NCBI RefSeq assembly: GCF_030698175.1 | Contig: NZ_JAUYNT010000006.1 | Location: 1 to 64,000, forward strand | DNA from: Pseudomonas sp. | GTDB lineage: Bacteria; Pseudomonadota; Gammaproteobacteria; Pseudomonadales; Pseudomonadaceae | Length of the DNA stretch: 64,000 nucleotides | Reading direction: 5' to 3' | Shown: positions 50,291-59,633 of the stretch, in pieces | How positions within the stretch are numbered: the first letter of the stretch is position 1 | How the letters are laid out: every line of letters begins with the position of its first letter | Program-made: the position numbers and the translations under genes | The notes under the pieces: model-generated | The model's database searches: none | The model's input: only the letters and a program-made list of their open reading frames with translations | Told to the model about the DNA's origin: nothing

Positions 50291-53170
50291 ATGCATACCG
50301 ACACCTCCCGCGAGACGCCCATGGCCAGCCCCAACCAAGCCAACGATAGCTTGCAAGACCTGGCCGCCACCGCGCCCGGTCAACTGCGTGTGATCAAACG
50401 TAACGGCAGCGTAGTGCCCTATACCGATGACAAAATCACCGTCGCCATCACCAAAGCGTTTCTCGCTGTAGAGGGCGGCACTGCTGCCGCCTCGTCGCGC
50501 ATTCATGAAACCGTTGAGCGTTTGACCGAACAAGTCAGCGCCACCTTCAAGCGCCGCATGCCGTCCGGCGGCACCATCCATATCGAAGAAATCCAGGACC
50601 AGGTTGAGCTGGCCCTGATGCGTGCCGGCGAGCAAAAAGTTGCTCGCGACTACGTGATCTACCGCGACGCCCGTTCCAAAGAGCGCGCCACCCGTGGCAA
50701 GCAGCAACCAGCCCAGGCGCACCCAAGCATCCGCGTCACCCAAGCCGACGGCAGCCTCACGCCACTGGACCTGGGCCGCATGCACACCATCATCACCGAA
50801 GCCTGCGAAGGTCTGGCTGAAGTGGACGGTGAGCTGATCCAGAGCGAAACCCTGAAGAACCTCTACGACGGCGTGGCCCAGAGCGATGTGAACACCGCCC
50901 TGGTGATGACCGCCCGCACCCTGGTTGAGCGTGAGCCGAACTACTCGTTCGTCACCGCCCGCCTGCTGATGGACACCCTGCGCGGCGAAGCGCTGGGTTA
51001 TCTCGGCATCACCAACAGCGCCACCCACCACGAGATGGTTGACCTGTACGCCAAGGCGTTGCCGGCCTACATCGCCAAAGGCATCGAGCTGGAACTGCTG
51101 AACCCAGTGCTGGGCACCTTCGACCTGGAGTTGCTCGGTAAGGCGATCAACCACGAGCGCGACCAGCAGTTCACTTATCTCGGTCTGCAGACCCTGTACG
51201 ACCGTTACTTCATCCACACCGACGGCGTGCGCATCGAGTTGCCGCAAGTGTTCTTTATGCGCGTGGCCATGGGCCTGGCGATTGCCGAGCAGCAAAAAGA
51301 ACAACGCGCCATCGAGTTCTACAACCTGATTTCCAGCTTCGACTACATGGCCTCGACGCCAACCCTGTTCAACGCCGGCACCCTGCGCCCGCAATTGTCC
51401 AGCTGCTACCTGACCACAGTGCCAGACGACCTGTCGGGCATTTACCACGCCATCCACGACAACGCCATGCTGAGCAAATTCGCCGGCGGTTTGGGCAACG
51501 ACTGGACCCCAGTGCGCGCACTGGGCGCCTACATCAAGGGCACCAACGGTAAATCCCAAGGCGTGGTGCCGTTCCTGAAAGTGGTCAACGACACCGCCGT
51601 GGCCGTCAACCAGGGTGGCAAGCGCAAGGGCGCCGTGTGCGCCTACCTTGAAACCTGGCACATGGACATCGAAGAGTTCATCGAGCTGCGCAAGAACACC
51701 GGTGACGACCGTCGCCGCACCCACGACATGAACACCGCCAACTGGATTCCAGACCTGTTCATGAAGCGCGTGTTCGACGACGGCCCGTGGACCCTGTTCA
51801 GCCCGAGCGAAGTACCGGACCTGCACGACCTGTTCGGCAAGCCGTTTGAGGAGCGTTACGAGTACTACGAAGCCATGGCTGGCTACGGCAAGATCAAGCT
51901 GTTCAAAACCGTCCAGGCCAAAGACCTGTGGCGCAAAATGCTCTCCATGCTGTTTGAAACCGGCCACCCATGGTTGACCTTCAAAGACCCGTGCAACCTG
52001 CGCAGCCCGCAGCAGCACGTGGGCGTGGTACACAGCTCGAACCTGTGCACCGAGATCACCCTGAACACCAACAAAGACGAAATCGCCGTGTGCAACTTAG
52101 GCTCGGTCAACCTGCCGAACCACATTGTTAACGGCAAGCTCGACACGGCTAAGTTGCAGAAGACCATCAACACCGCGGTACGCATGCTCGATAACGTTAT
52201 CGACATCAACTACTACTCAGTGCCACAGGCGAAGAACTCCAACTTCAAGCACCGTCCAGTCGGCCTCGGCATCATGGGCTTCCAAGACGCCCTGTACCTG
52301 CAGCACATTCCGTACGGTTCGGACGCCGCCGTTGAGTTCGCCGACAAATCCATGGAAGCGGTCAGCTACTACGCCATCCAGGCTTCCTGCGATTTGGCCG
52401 ATGAGCGCGGCAGCTACGAGACCTTCCAAGGTTCGTTGTGGTCGCAAGGCGTGTTGCCGCTCGACTCGCAAAACCTGCTGATCGAAGCCCGTGGTGCCAA
52501 GTACATTTCGGTCGACCAAGCCGAAAGCCTCGATTGGGCACCGGTGCGAGCACGCGTGCAGAAAGGCATTCGCAACTCCAACATCATGGCCATCGCCCCG
52601 ACCGCGACCATCGCCAACATCACCGGCGTATCGCAGTCGATCGAACCGACCTACCAAAACCTCTATGTGAAATCCAACCTGTCCGGCGAATTCACCGTGA
52701 TCAACCCCTACTTGGTCCGCGACCTGAAAGCGCGCGGCCTGTGGGACTCGGTGATGATCAACGACCTGAAGTACTACGACGGCTCCGTGCAGCAGATCGA
52801 CCGCATTCCCCAAGAGCTGAAAGAGCTGTACGCAACGGCCTTTGAAGTGGACACCAAGTGGATCGTGGATGCCGCCAGCCGCCGCCAAAAGTGGATCGAC
52901 CAGGCGCAATCGCTGAACCTGTACATCGCCGGCGCAAGCGGCAAGAAGCTCGACGTGACCTACCGCATGGCTTGGTACCGTGGCCTGAAAACCACCTATT
53001 ATCTGCGCGCCTTGGCCGCCACCAGCACCGAGAAGTCCACGGTGACCACCGGCAAGCTGAACGCGGTGTCTAACGGCAATATCGATGAGAGCTTGATGAG
53101 CGCACCGGCACCCGCCCCCGTACCCAAGGCCTGTTCCATCGATGAACCAGACTGCGAAGCCTGCCAGTAA
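50291..53170 (+). CDS. nrdA: Ribonucleoside-diphosphate reductase class Ia, alpha subunit
   Basis: 959 aa. Two N-terminal ATP-cone domains are visible: KRNGSVVPYTDDKITVAITKAF (about 37-58) and VTQADGSLTPLDLGRMHTII (about 150-170). This is the two-cone form of Pseudomonas NrdA. The catalytic core has the radical-site cysteine segment SSNLCTEITLNTN and CNLGSVNLP, and the C-terminus CEACQ is the reducible cysteine pair. It reduces NDPs to dNDPs with NrdB. The start is the ATG at 50291, with GGAG about 11 bases before it. Confidence 0.96.
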   Translation: MHTDTSRETPMASPNQANDSLQDLAATAPGQLRVIKRNGSVVPYTDDKITVAITKAFLAVEGGTAAASSRIHETVERLTEQVSATFKRRMPSGGTIHIEEIQDQVELALMRAGEQKVARDYVIYRDARSKERATRGKQQPAQAHPSIRVTQADGSLTPLDLGRMHTIITEACEGLAEVDGELIQSETLKNLYDGVAQSDVNTALVMTARTLVEREPNYSFVTARLLMDTLRGEALGYLGITNSATHHEMVDLYAKALPAYIAKGIELELLNPVLGTFDLELLGKAINHERDQQFTYLGLQTLYDRYFIHTDGVRIELPQVFFMRVAMGLAIAEQQKEQRAIEFYNLISSFDYMASTPTLFNAGTLRPQLSSCYLTTVPDDLSGIYHAIHDNAMLSKFAGGLGNDWTPVRALGAYIKGTNGKSQGVVPFLKVVNDTAVAVNQGGKRKGAVCAYLETWHMDIEEFIELRKNTGDDRRRTHDMNTANWIPDLFMKRVFDDGPWTLFSPSEVPDLHDLFGKPFEERYEYYEAMAGYGKIKLFKTVQAKDLWRKMLSMLFETGHPWLTFKDPCNLRSPQQHVGVVHSSNLCTEITLNTNKDEIAVCNLGSVNLPNHIVNGKLDTAKLQKTINTAVRMLDNVIDINYYSVPQAKNSNFKHRPVGLGIMGFQDALYLQHIPYGSDAAVEFADKSMEAVSYYAIQASCDLADERGSYETFQGSLWSQGVLPLDSQNLLIEARGAKYISVDQAESLDWAPVRARVQKGIRNSNIMAIAPTATIANITGVSQSIEPTYQNLYVKSNLSGEFTVINPYLVRDLKARGLWDSVMINDLKYYDGSVQQIDRIPQELKELYATAFEVDTKWIVDAASRRQKWIDQAQSLNLYIAGASGKKLDVTYRMAWYRGLKTTYYLRALAATSTEKSTVTTGKLNAVSNGNIDESLMSAPAPAPVPKACSIDEPDCEACQ

Positions 53171-53190
53171 TCGTAAGGCTGACGCAGTTT

Positions 53191-53363
53191 CCAGAGCGGA
53201 CCCCGCGTTGTTGCGCGGCGGTCCGGCCCCCGTCATGTACAGCCGTACACTCCGGGGTCCGAACCGCCACGCGCCTAGCGCTGCCTCGCTCTGGCAACTG
53301 CTCGATTTGTAGTGATAAAGGCAAGAGCTTAAGAACAACGTAAAACCACGCTTTTGGGCGTGG
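53191..53363. repeat. Structured intergenic region between nrdA and nrdB
   Basis: An imperfect palindrome of about 104 bp runs from CCAGAGCG (53191) to CGCTCTGG (53294), with inner arms GCGCGGCGGTCCGG / CCGAACCGCCACGCGC. A second hairpin CCACGC/GCGTGG lies at 53346-53363. No gene is seen in this 307-bp gap. It could regulate nrdB or be a repeat element. Confidence 0.55.
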
Positions 53364-53477
53364 CTTAGGGCCAGCGACAGTTTTGCTGGCCAACGCGTTT
53401 GACCTTGTGTGCAGCAGGCAAACGACCAACTATCCACTCGCCAGAGCACGCTCTGGCCCTCATGCAGGAACAGAGTC

Positions 53478-54725
53478 ATGCTGAGCTGGGACGAATTTGA
53501 TAACGACGACGGTGCCGACATTAGCGGTGCCAAACCGGCTGCTTCGGTGATCGATATGAGCCTTGAGAAACTCGACAAAGACGGCAGCGCCGCCGCCCAT
53601 GCGGCCCGAGCCGCCAACCCAAGCGACTCCGCTGGTGTGGCCAAAGCCAAAGCCGCGCTGGACGCTCTGGATGTGGCCGAAGGTCTGGCCGAGCTGGAAG
53701 GTGCCGCCGCCCGTGTCGCGGTTGATGAAAAGCGCATGATCAACTGCCGCGCCGACCTTAATCAGTTGGTGCCGTTCAAGTACGACTGGGCTTGGCAGAA
53801 GTACCTCGACGGCTGCGCCAACCACTGGATGCCGCAAGAGGTCAACATGACCGCCGACATCGCCCTGTGGAAGAGCAATGACGGCCTGTCCGAAGACGAG
53901 CGCCGCATCGTGATGCGCAACCTCGGCTTCTTCTCCACCGCCGACAGCTTGGTTGCCAACAACCTGGTGCTGGCCGTGTACCGCCTGATCACCAACCCAG
54001 AATGCCGCCAGTACATCCTGCGCCAAGCCTTCGAAGAGGCGATCCACACCCACGCCTACCAGTACTGCATCGAATCCCTGGCCATGGATGAAGGCGCGAT
54101 CTTCAACATGTACCACGAGATCCCATCGGTGGCTAAGAAGGCCGCTTGGGGCCTCAAATACACCCGCTCGATCTCCGATCCGAAGTTCGAAACCGGCACC
54201 GTCGAGACCGACAAAGAACTGCTGCGCAACCTGATCGCCTACTACTGCGTACTGGAAGGCATCTTCTTCTACTGCGGTTTCACCCAGATTCTGTCCATGG
54301 GCCGCCGCAACAAGATGACCGGCGTCGCCGAGCAGTTTCAGTACATCCTGCGCGACGAGTCGATGCACCTGAACTTCGGTATCGACGTGATCAACCAGAT
54401 CAAAATCGAAAACCCACACCTGTGGGATGCCGAGCTAAAAGACGAAGCCACCCAGATGATTCTGCAAGGCACCCAGCTCGAAATCGAATACGCCCGCGAC
54501 ACCATGCCCCGCGGCGTACTCGGCATGAACGCCGCGACGATGGAGGACTACCTCAAGTTCATCGCCAACCGTCGTTTGAGCCAGATTGGTTTGAAGGAAG
54601 AGTACCCAGGCACCACTAACCCGTTCCCGTGGATGAGCGAGATCATGGACTTGAAGAAAGAGAAGAACTTCTTTGAGACGAGGGTTATTGAGTATCAGAC
54701 AGGTGGGGCGTTGAGCTGGGATTGA
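53478..54725 (+). CDS. nrdB: Ribonucleoside-diphosphate reductase class Ia, beta subunit
   Basis: 415 aa, the P. aeruginosa NrdB length. The diiron ligand motifs [11 protein letters not shown] and [10 protein letters not shown] are intact, with the radical tyrosine expected in the first helix pair. It generates the tyrosyl radical used by NrdA. I place the start at 53478 ([11 protein letters not shown]) preceded by AGGAACAG. It follows nrdA after a 307-bp structured gap. Confidence 0.95.
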   Translation: MLSWDEFDNDDGADISGAKPAASVIDMSLEKLDKDGSAAAHAARAANPSDSAGVAKAKAALDALDVAEGLAELEGAAARVAVDEKRMINCRADLNQLVPFKYDWAWQKYLDGCANHWMPQEVNMTADIALWKSNDGLSEDERRIVMRNLGFFSTADSLVANNLVLAVYRLITNPECRQYILRQAFEEAIHTHAYQYCIESLAMDEGAIFNMYHEIPSVAKKAAWGLKYTRSISDPKFETGTVETDKELLRNLIAYYCVLEGIFFYCGFTQILSMGRRNKMTGVAEQFQYILRDESMHLNFGIDVINQIKIENPHLWDAELKDEATQMILQGTQLEIEYARDTMPRGVLGMNAATMEDYLKFIANRRLSQIGLKEEYPGTTNPFPWMSEIMDLKKEKNFFETRVIEYQTGGALSWD

Positions 54726-54835
54726 TTGCTAGCTAACACCATTACTTAAAGCTGGGCCTTACATGGATGTTGGGCTGACGACCTTATCTTTAGGATTTTT
54801 CAAAGTGCTGATTTTCAGATGTGTGGCGCGCTATA

Positions 54836-54841
54836 TATAAT
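54836..54841 (+). promoter_or_regulatory. Possible sigma-70 -10 box before the low-GC lipoprotein genes
   Basis: TATAAT at 54836-54841 with TTTTCA 18 bp upstream (54812-54817) in an AT-rich stretch. It is 71 bp before the GTG at 54912. Confidence 0.4.
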
Positions 54842-54911
54842 TTCAAATTTCGCATGATTAAGTATTGAAATGTTTTTCGTTATTCAACTCAGAATACGCA
54901 AAGGTTGGGAC

Positions 54912-55544
54912 GTGGAAGATAAAATAAAAGTATGGAGAGCATTGGCGATATTGCTGGCGGCGCTGACGGGGTTAAATGGATGCGCGGCACTTGATCCGTT
55001 CGTGGAACCGATAAATTCGCAATCAGCCAATCTTCGGCTAAGCGTGTCGTCGCCCTCATCATTTAAATATTGCGTGGCGGTTGCTACGGTTAATTTTGAA
55101 ACTTGTCAGGGTGACAAAATGATCGGGGCAATTAGCTGCCGCACTGAAAAAGATGAAGAACGATTGGGCATTCCAGGTTCGGTGCTGCCAATAGATGGGG
55201 TGCTAGAGCGAAAAGTACCTAGTGGGAATTTATTCTCTATTGCTCCATACATGATTTATCAAGATATCCCTATTGGGGATTTGATTGGTAATCCTTCGAA
55301 ATATATGAATGTAAAAATAGGTGCTTGCGCAACCCCATCTTTCAAGCCTGAGACGGGAAAGAATTACGAGTTGAATTTCTCTCCATCTCCAGGGCGCTGT
55401 GATATCAGCTTGTTTGAGATACAAGATGACGGTGCGCGTGTTGACATAACGGGAAATCAAAATAAGTACGTAGAGTTAATCAGCAATAATAACAATACGG
55501 GTTCTTTGTTGTGTGACGAGAAAAGTGATGACTGGGTTGAGTGA
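54912..55544 (+). CDS. Low-GC lipoprotein of unknown function (first of a pair)
   Basis: 210 aa from the GTG at 54912 (AAGG upstream); an ATG at 54870 is in frame but has no ribosome site. A hydrophobic N-terminus with lipobox LNGC and Ala after it points to a lipoprotein. The rest has six further cysteines and a beta-rich look (VAVATVNFETCQGDK; FSIAPYMIYQDIPIGD). I do not recognise the family. Base composition is clearly lower in GC than the neighbours. It overlaps the start of the second gene. Confidence 0.65.
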   Translation: MEDKIKVWRALAILLAALTGLNGCAALDPFVEPINSQSANLRLSVSSPSSFKYCVAVATVNFETCQGDKMIGAISCRTEKDEERLGIPGSVLPIDGVLERKVPSGNLFSIAPYMIYQDIPIGDLIGNPSKYMNVKIGACATPSFKPETGKNYELNFSPSPGRCDISLFEIQDDGARVDITGNQNKYVELISNNNNTGSLLCDEKSDDWVE

Positions 55545-55965
55545 TTGGAGGAGATCGATATTTTCGCTACTTCTAATGCTGATATTGTTCGGGTGCGCGG
55601 CCGGTGAGAAAAACAAAAATATACCACCAAATATTTTTTTGAAAACAGTGGTTCCGGGATACGATTTTGGCATCAAAAAAATAGACGGAATTTCGACAGA
55701 AAGCTTCTTTGAAAGCATGCCTGCGAGTACTTATATTGCCCCCGGCAGACATAATTTCGAGTGGAAAGCTTCGGTGCCAGCGCTTACTCCGCCATTTGGT
55801 GTAACTGGTTTCACGGTAATTACGCGGTGTATGTGGCTTGATGTGGTGGAGAAAGAGAGCTACATAATCGAGTCAAAGGTAAATAATCGGCGATCCTTGT
55901 TCAGAGTGCGCTCCGAGTCGGGTGCAAAAGTTTCTTGGGGGGATTGTGAACTAACGGAAAGGTAA
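55528..55965 (+). CDS. Low-GC lipoprotein of unknown function (second of a pair)
   Basis: 145 aa from the ATG at 55528 (GAGAAAAGTG upstream; a GTG at 55513 also fits). Signal peptide with lipobox LFGC. The mature part has TYIAPGRHNFEWKASVP, a beta-sandwich-like segment also seen in DUF2846-type lipoproteins, but I cannot assign it firmly. It overlaps the first gene by about 17 bp, so the pair is probably one operon. GC is low and it lies at the edge of the repeat-rich region. Confidence 0.65.
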   Translation: MTGLSDWRRSIFSLLLMLILFGCAAGEKNKNIPPNIFLKTVVPGYDFGIKKIDGISTESFFESMPASTYIAPGRHNFEWKASVPALTPPFGVTGFTVITRCMWLDVVEKESYIIESKVNNRRSLFRVRSESGAKVSWGDCELTER

Positions 55966-56000
55966 TTTTTTGCTTGTACAGCCATGTAGGGTCGAGGCAG

Positions 56001-56360
56001 CAGCAAGTAGCCCGGACAAGGCCGGTAGGAAATGCTTCGCAGTTTCCCACCCTACGAATCACACAATATTCGGATAAACACTCGGGGCGTAGGGTGGACA
56101 ACGCGAAGCTTGGCCACCATGGTTTTAACAACCGCTAAATCGCTCAAGGATGAGCCTCCATGTCCGACTACCGCCGCGCCCGCGTACCCGGCGCTACTTA
56201 CTTCTTCACCGTGAACCTGCGTGACCGCACCAGCGATTTACTGGTGCGGGAGATTGATTTGCTGCGCGCCACGGTTCGCGCAACCAAGGCGCGACACCCC
56301 TTCCATATCGACGCTTGGGTGGTTTTGCCCGAGCACATGCACTGCCTCTGGACGCTGCCC
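56001..56360 (+). repeat. 360-bp direct repeat, copy 1 (RAYT upstream region and 5' end)
   Basis: Matches 56724-57083 with few differences at a constant offset of 723 bp. It starts in CAGCAAGTAGCCCGG and holds two REP palindromes: GGGAAATGCTTCGCAGTTTCCC-like near 56028-56054, and GGGTGGACAACGCGAAGCTT near 56093-56122. It ends inside the HUH segment of the transposase. Confidence 0.9.
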
Positions 56361-56408
56361 TACGAAACTGACGGGACCATTGGACCGACTCAACTGGTTG
56401 TTTTTTGA
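56160..56408 (+). pseudogene. Truncated RAYT (REP-associated tyrosine transposase)
   Basis: 82 codons. The first 67 residues are nearly identical to the full RAYT at 56883 (RARVPGATYFFTVNLRDR; the HUH motif PEHMHCLWTLP). Then the frame continues into unrelated sequence and stops. The catalytic tyrosine and the C-terminal half are missing, so no transposase activity is expected. It keeps a start codon with AAGGATGAG upstream, so a short protein could still be made. Confidence 0.88.
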
Positions 56409-56442
56409 ACAGCTCGGTTTCGCCAAATCAAAAACTCGTAGC

Positions 56443-56532
56443 TCGTAGGATGGGTTGAGCGCAGCGATACCCATCAACCAGACAATCACCCAACCGCATG
56501 GGTATCGCTCTGCTCCACCCATCCTACAAAGC
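56443..56532. repeat. Repeat module R1, copy 1
   Basis: A 90-bp imperfect palindrome bounded by CGTAGGATGGGTTGAGCGC and CCACCCATCCTAC. It is repeated at 59634-59724, and its left half again at 57851-57901. Confidence 0.85.
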
Positions 56533-56560
56533 CAAAGCCAAAGCCCGCGCGCTGTGCGGC

Positions 56561-56712
56561 CAAACCCATCCATCCGAGCCAGGACAAACGCCCCTTTCAG
56601 CAGGCCGAGCGCAATCGTTGTGCAGTGGGTTGAGCAACAGGATGTTGCGAGAGCTGCGTTGGGCCATGGATGGCCCGTCGCAGCGTGCCCACGGAGCAAT
56701 GATGGAGTGAGG
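56561..56712. repeat. Repeat module R2, copy 1
   Basis: About 152 bp starting CAAACCCATCCATCCGAGCC and ending GATGGAGTGAGG. Near-identical copies occur at 57446-57598 and 59746-59896. No credible gene lies in it; several frames on both strands are artefacts of the repeat. Confidence 0.88.
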
Positions 56713-56723
56713 GGAGTCGAGCG

Positions 56724-57083
56724 CAGCAAGTAGCCCGGACAAAGCCGGTGGGAAATGCTTCGCAGTTTCCCACCCTACGCATCACACAATATTCGGATAA
56801 ACACTCGGGCCGTAGGGTGGACAACGCGAAGCTTGTCCACCATGGTTTTACCAACCGCTAAATCGCTCAAGGATGAGCCGCCATGCCCAACTACCGCCGC
56901 GCCCGCGTGCCGGGTGCTACTTACTTCTTCACCGTGAACCTGCGTGACCGCAGCAGCGATTTACTGGTGCGGGAAATTGATTTACTGCGCGCCACGGTTC
57001 GTGCGACCAAGGCGCGGCACCCCTTCCATATCGACGCTTGGGTGGTGTTGCCCGAGCACATGCACTGCCTCTGGACGCTGCCC
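56724..57083 (+). repeat. 360-bp direct repeat, copy 2 (RAYT upstream region and 5' end)
   Basis: Second copy of the repeat at 56001-56360, upstream of and into the intact RAYT gene. Both REP palindromes are present, and the second (GTGGACAACGCGAAGCTTGT) is better conserved here. Confidence 0.9.
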
Positions 57084-57404
57084 GCAGGCGATGCCGATTT
57101 TGCTTTGCGCTGGCAGGTGATCAAATTCGCTTTCGCCAAACGCCTACCACTCACCGAAACACGCACCGCCACACTCAAAGCGCGCGGCGAGCGGGGTATT
57201 TGGCAGCGTCGTTATTGGGAACACCTGATCCGCGACGATGCCGACTATCAGCACCACTTTGATTACATCCACTTCAACCCTAAAAAACATGGCCATGTTG
57301 ATCAACTCAGGGACTGGCCATACTCAAGTTTTCATCGAGCGGTACGCGACGGAATTTACCTGATCGACTGGTGTGGCTGCTTGCTTGAGTCACGCGATGA
57401 ATAA
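56883..57404 (+). CDS. RAYT, REP-associated tyrosine transposase (Y1, IS200-like)
   Basis: 173 aa. The HUH motif PEHMHCLWTLP (about residues 57-67, two histidines) and the single catalytic tyrosine in RDDADYQHHFDYIHFNPKKHG (about 118-138) define the Y1 transposase family TnpA-REP. Such enzymes nick and rejoin single-stranded REP DNA and are held to spread REPs, though most are domesticated. AAGGATGAG precedes the ATG. REP palindromes lie immediately upstream, as is usual. Its 5' part is duplicated as a truncated copy 723 bp upstream. Confidence 0.94.
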   Translation: MPNYRRARVPGATYFFTVNLRDRSSDLLVREIDLLRATVRATKARHPFHIDAWVVLPEHMHCLWTLPAGDADFALRWQVIKFAFAKRLPLTETRTATLKARGERGIWQRRYWEHLIRDDADYQHHFDYIHFNPKKHGHVDQLRDWPYSSFHRAVRDGIYLIDWCGCLLESRDE

Positions 57405-57445
57405 TCGACCTACGGTTAGAATTCAAAAGCCAACACGCTTGTGAT

Positions 57446-57598
57446 CCAAACCCATCCATCCAAGCCAGGACAAACGCCCCTTTCAGCAGGCCGAGCGCAA
57501 TCGTTGCGCAGTGGGTTGAGCGGCAGGATGCCGCGAGAGTTGCGTTGGGCCAAGGATGGCCCGTCGCAGCGTGCCCACGGAGCAATGATGGAGTGAGG
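57446..57598. repeat. Repeat module R2, copy 2
   Basis: Near-identical to 56561-56712, with a few changes (e.g. CCAAGCC for CCGAGCC). It is followed here by R3 and R4. Confidence 0.88.
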
Positions 57599-57658
57599 AA
57601 ACGCAGCGCAGCGAAGTAACAGCCGCAGGCTGGCCCGAAGGGTGAGCACAGCGAATCA

Positions 57659-57750
57659 AGTCGAGCGCAGCGAGACCCGGATGCATGGGGCAAGACTTTT
57701 TGCTTACTTTTGGGGCGACTGCCAAAAGTGAGCCGCCGTAAGGGCGGAAC
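57659..57750. repeat. Repeat module R3, copy 1
   Basis: 92 bp starting AGTCGAGCGCAGCGAGACCC and ending AAGGGCGGAAC, identical by eye to 59899-59990. It contains an inverted CTTTTGGGGC / GCCAAAAG pair. Confidence 0.88.
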
Positions 57751-57812
57751 AAATCATTCAAACAACACAGTGCGGCGTTCGGATGCAGCACTCAAAACAA
57801 CAGCAACAGCAT

Positions 57813-57901
57813 CGCGGCTAAAGCCCCTCCTACAAAAGCTCGACCGGAGCTCGTAGGATGCGTTGAGCGCAGCGATACCCATCAAGCAGGCAATCACCCA
57901 G
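57813..57901. repeat. REP (R4) and partial R1 module
   Basis: TCGCGGCTAAAGCCCCTCCT at about 57813-57832 is a REP. The left half of R1 (CGTAGGATGCGTTGAGCGC, 57851-57901) follows. The REP is repeated at about 60048-60070, where no R1 follows. Confidence 0.8.
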
Positions 57902-58093
57902 GTACAAGCGCTGGGCGGGATAAAGGCGAAGGCCTAAGGTTATCCACCCCTTGAGCTGACACCAGAACTCGCTAGGTAAAACCAGCTTTTTCCTGCCAAC
58001 GGCTTGATTTCTAAGAAGTTCCCTATAAGGTGTTGCCTGCTGGCACATTGCTATTGCGCCACATTCAAATCACTACTCAGGAACGAGTAATCC

Positions 58094-58537
58094 ATGTCTA
58101 AGAAATTGATGATCTGTGCAGCCACGCTCGGCGTTGCGCTGCTGTCCGGTTGTGCATCCGTACCGATGGAATCGGCCGAAAAAAACCAAGAATTCAAGGC
58201 TTTCCCGGCTCCGCCCGAGAACCAGGCCGGGCTGTATATCTTCCGTGATTCGGCCCTTGGCCCGATCCTGAAAAAGACAGTCAAAATCGACAACAAAGTT
58301 GTCGGTGAAACGGCAATGAACACCTATTTCTATCGAGTGGTCAGCCCCGGCCAGCACGTTCTGGCCACAGAGTCCGAGTTCAGCGACAACACCATCAACC
58401 TGAACGCCGAAGCGGGTAAAAATTACTATGTACGTCAGTACATCAAGTTCGGCGTCTTTGTCGGTGGCGCGAACCTGACAGAAGTCTCTGAGGCCGAAGG
58501 CCAAAAAGGCGTAGGCAGTACTGAGCTGGCGCGTTAA
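58094..58537 (+). CDS. DUF2846-like lipoprotein
   Basis: 147 aa. Signal peptide with lipobox LLSGC. The beta-rich body (GLYIFRDSALGPILKKTVKIDNKVVGE; SPGQHVLATESEFS) matches the DUF2846 family found in many proteobacteria, with no known activity. AGGAACGAG precedes the ATG. It is isolated between repeat blocks. The low-GC lipoprotein at 55528 has a similar SPGxH segment. Confidence 0.85.
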   Translation: MSKKLMICAATLGVALLSGCASVPMESAEKNQEFKAFPAPPENQAGLYIFRDSALGPILKKTVKIDNKVVGETAMNTYFYRVVSPGQHVLATESEFSDNTINLNAEAGKNYYVRQYIKFGVFVGGANLTEVSEAEGQKGVGSTELAR

Positions 58538-58950
58538 TTCGGGGCCGGAGCATAGAGTTGAGCAGTGAGACCTATCACCGCTCAACCAAACGGCCCAAGC
58601 TCGCCGTACAACGCCACGCTTTCCATGGCGAAAGCGACAAACTTGGCTTTGTGCGGCGAGACTCTTGATTCGCTGACTGATCGCAAATCAGACTGCCTCT
58701 ACGTGACGCAGAGCGGCGACAGCCAACAGGCGGTCAATCCGACGGCCAAAGCCAGCGGTTCAATAGCGCACTATCGGGCGCGCAGCTTCGCGGACAAGTC
58801 CGCTCCAACACAAGCGCACACACGCACTCAGCCGCCCTTCGACACAATCCAAAGCCATCCGCCAACATCCCAAAGCCGCGCAAACCCCACGGGCGTTACA
58901 ATGCCGCCCACGCAGCCCCCCATCGACCACGCCCCGGAGCCAGACTGACG
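58538..58950. other. Intergenic region with a REP half
   Basis: About 410 bp. A REP-like segment CGCGCAGCTTCGCGGACAAG lies near 58779-58798. An in-frame plus-strand open frame (58565-58948) has no ribosome site and low-complexity Thr/Pro/Ser composition, so I do not call it. I see nothing else. Confidence 0.5.
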
Positions 58951-59631
58951 ATGTTCACCCTTGCCCAGCTGAACAGCCCGCCACCCGAGGCATTGAAGAG
59001 CCAGGTTCTGCAGATGGTGGTCGACTACCTCAGCGACATCAGCCCGGTGTCGCTGACGCCCAGTAATCCCCTCTACCAGCTGTACCAGTACGTGATTGGC
59101 TACCAGATGCACCTGTACTTGCAAGCCATGGACAGCGCCCTGGAGAGCAGCGCGCAGTTGATCTTGGCGCTGGACGATCTGGACCCCAGCCAGGTGCTGG
59201 GTTTTGCCCTTTACCTGCCGGCCAAGGATGACCCCGAGGCCTGCACGCTGGTTTATATGGCCGTGCAAGCCAGCCAGCGCCGACGCGGTATTGCCCGGGC
59301 CATGCTGCAGCGCATGCTCACTCGCCACCCGCATGCCGAACTGGCCTGTGTGGCAAGTAAAGTGCCGACCTTCGAGGCCATGGGGTTTCAAGTGCTGGCG
59401 GCACATGGGCCGCAAGTGCTGATGAGTACTCGGGACTATCGCTCGGACGGCTTAGTGGCGGTGCAGGACCTGGCGCCAATCTATCAATCTGAAGAAGTCC
59501 GGCAGATTCACGCCTACCTCGTCAAACAACACGGTAAACAGGCCATGAGCGAGGCGGAGAAACAGCGCGACCGCCTACTCGACCAGATGACCCAACGCGC
59601 CCAGGCGCTGGTCCGCGAGCGCCGGGCATAA
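58951..59631 (+). CDS. GNAT-family acetyltransferase
   Basis: 226 aa. The acetyl-CoA loop QRRRGIARAMLQRML (about 108-122) marks a GNAT domain in the middle of the protein (about 60-155). The C-terminal 50 residues are helical and charged (EAEKQRDRLLDQMTQRAQAL), possibly a coiled coil. The substrate is unknown. GGAGCC precedes the ATG. It sits between repeat blocks and ends two bases before an R1 module. Confidence 0.8.
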   Translation: MFTLAQLNSPPPEALKSQVLQMVVDYLSDISPVSLTPSNPLYQLYQYVIGYQMHLYLQAMDSALESSAQLILALDDLDPSQVLGFALYLPAKDDPEACTLVYMAVQASQRRRGIARAMLQRMLTRHPHAELACVASKVPTFEAMGFQVLAAHGPQVLMSTRDYRSDGLVAVQDLAPIYQSEEVRQIHAYLVKQHGKQAMSEAEKQRDRLLDQMTQRAQALVRERRA

Positions 59632-59633
59632 GA

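Noticed and set aside
50288..52033. A 581-codon minus-strand frame
   Set aside because: Antisense of nrdA, low-complexity Gly/Val/His-rich translation; nrdA has clear catalytic motifs.
52217..53743. A 508-codon minus-strand frame spanning nrdA and nrdB
   Set aside because: Overlaps two well-supported genes on the other strand and lacks any domain.
58565..58948. A 127-codon plus-strand frame
   Set aside because: No ribosome site, low-complexity composition, contains a REP half; treated as intergenic.
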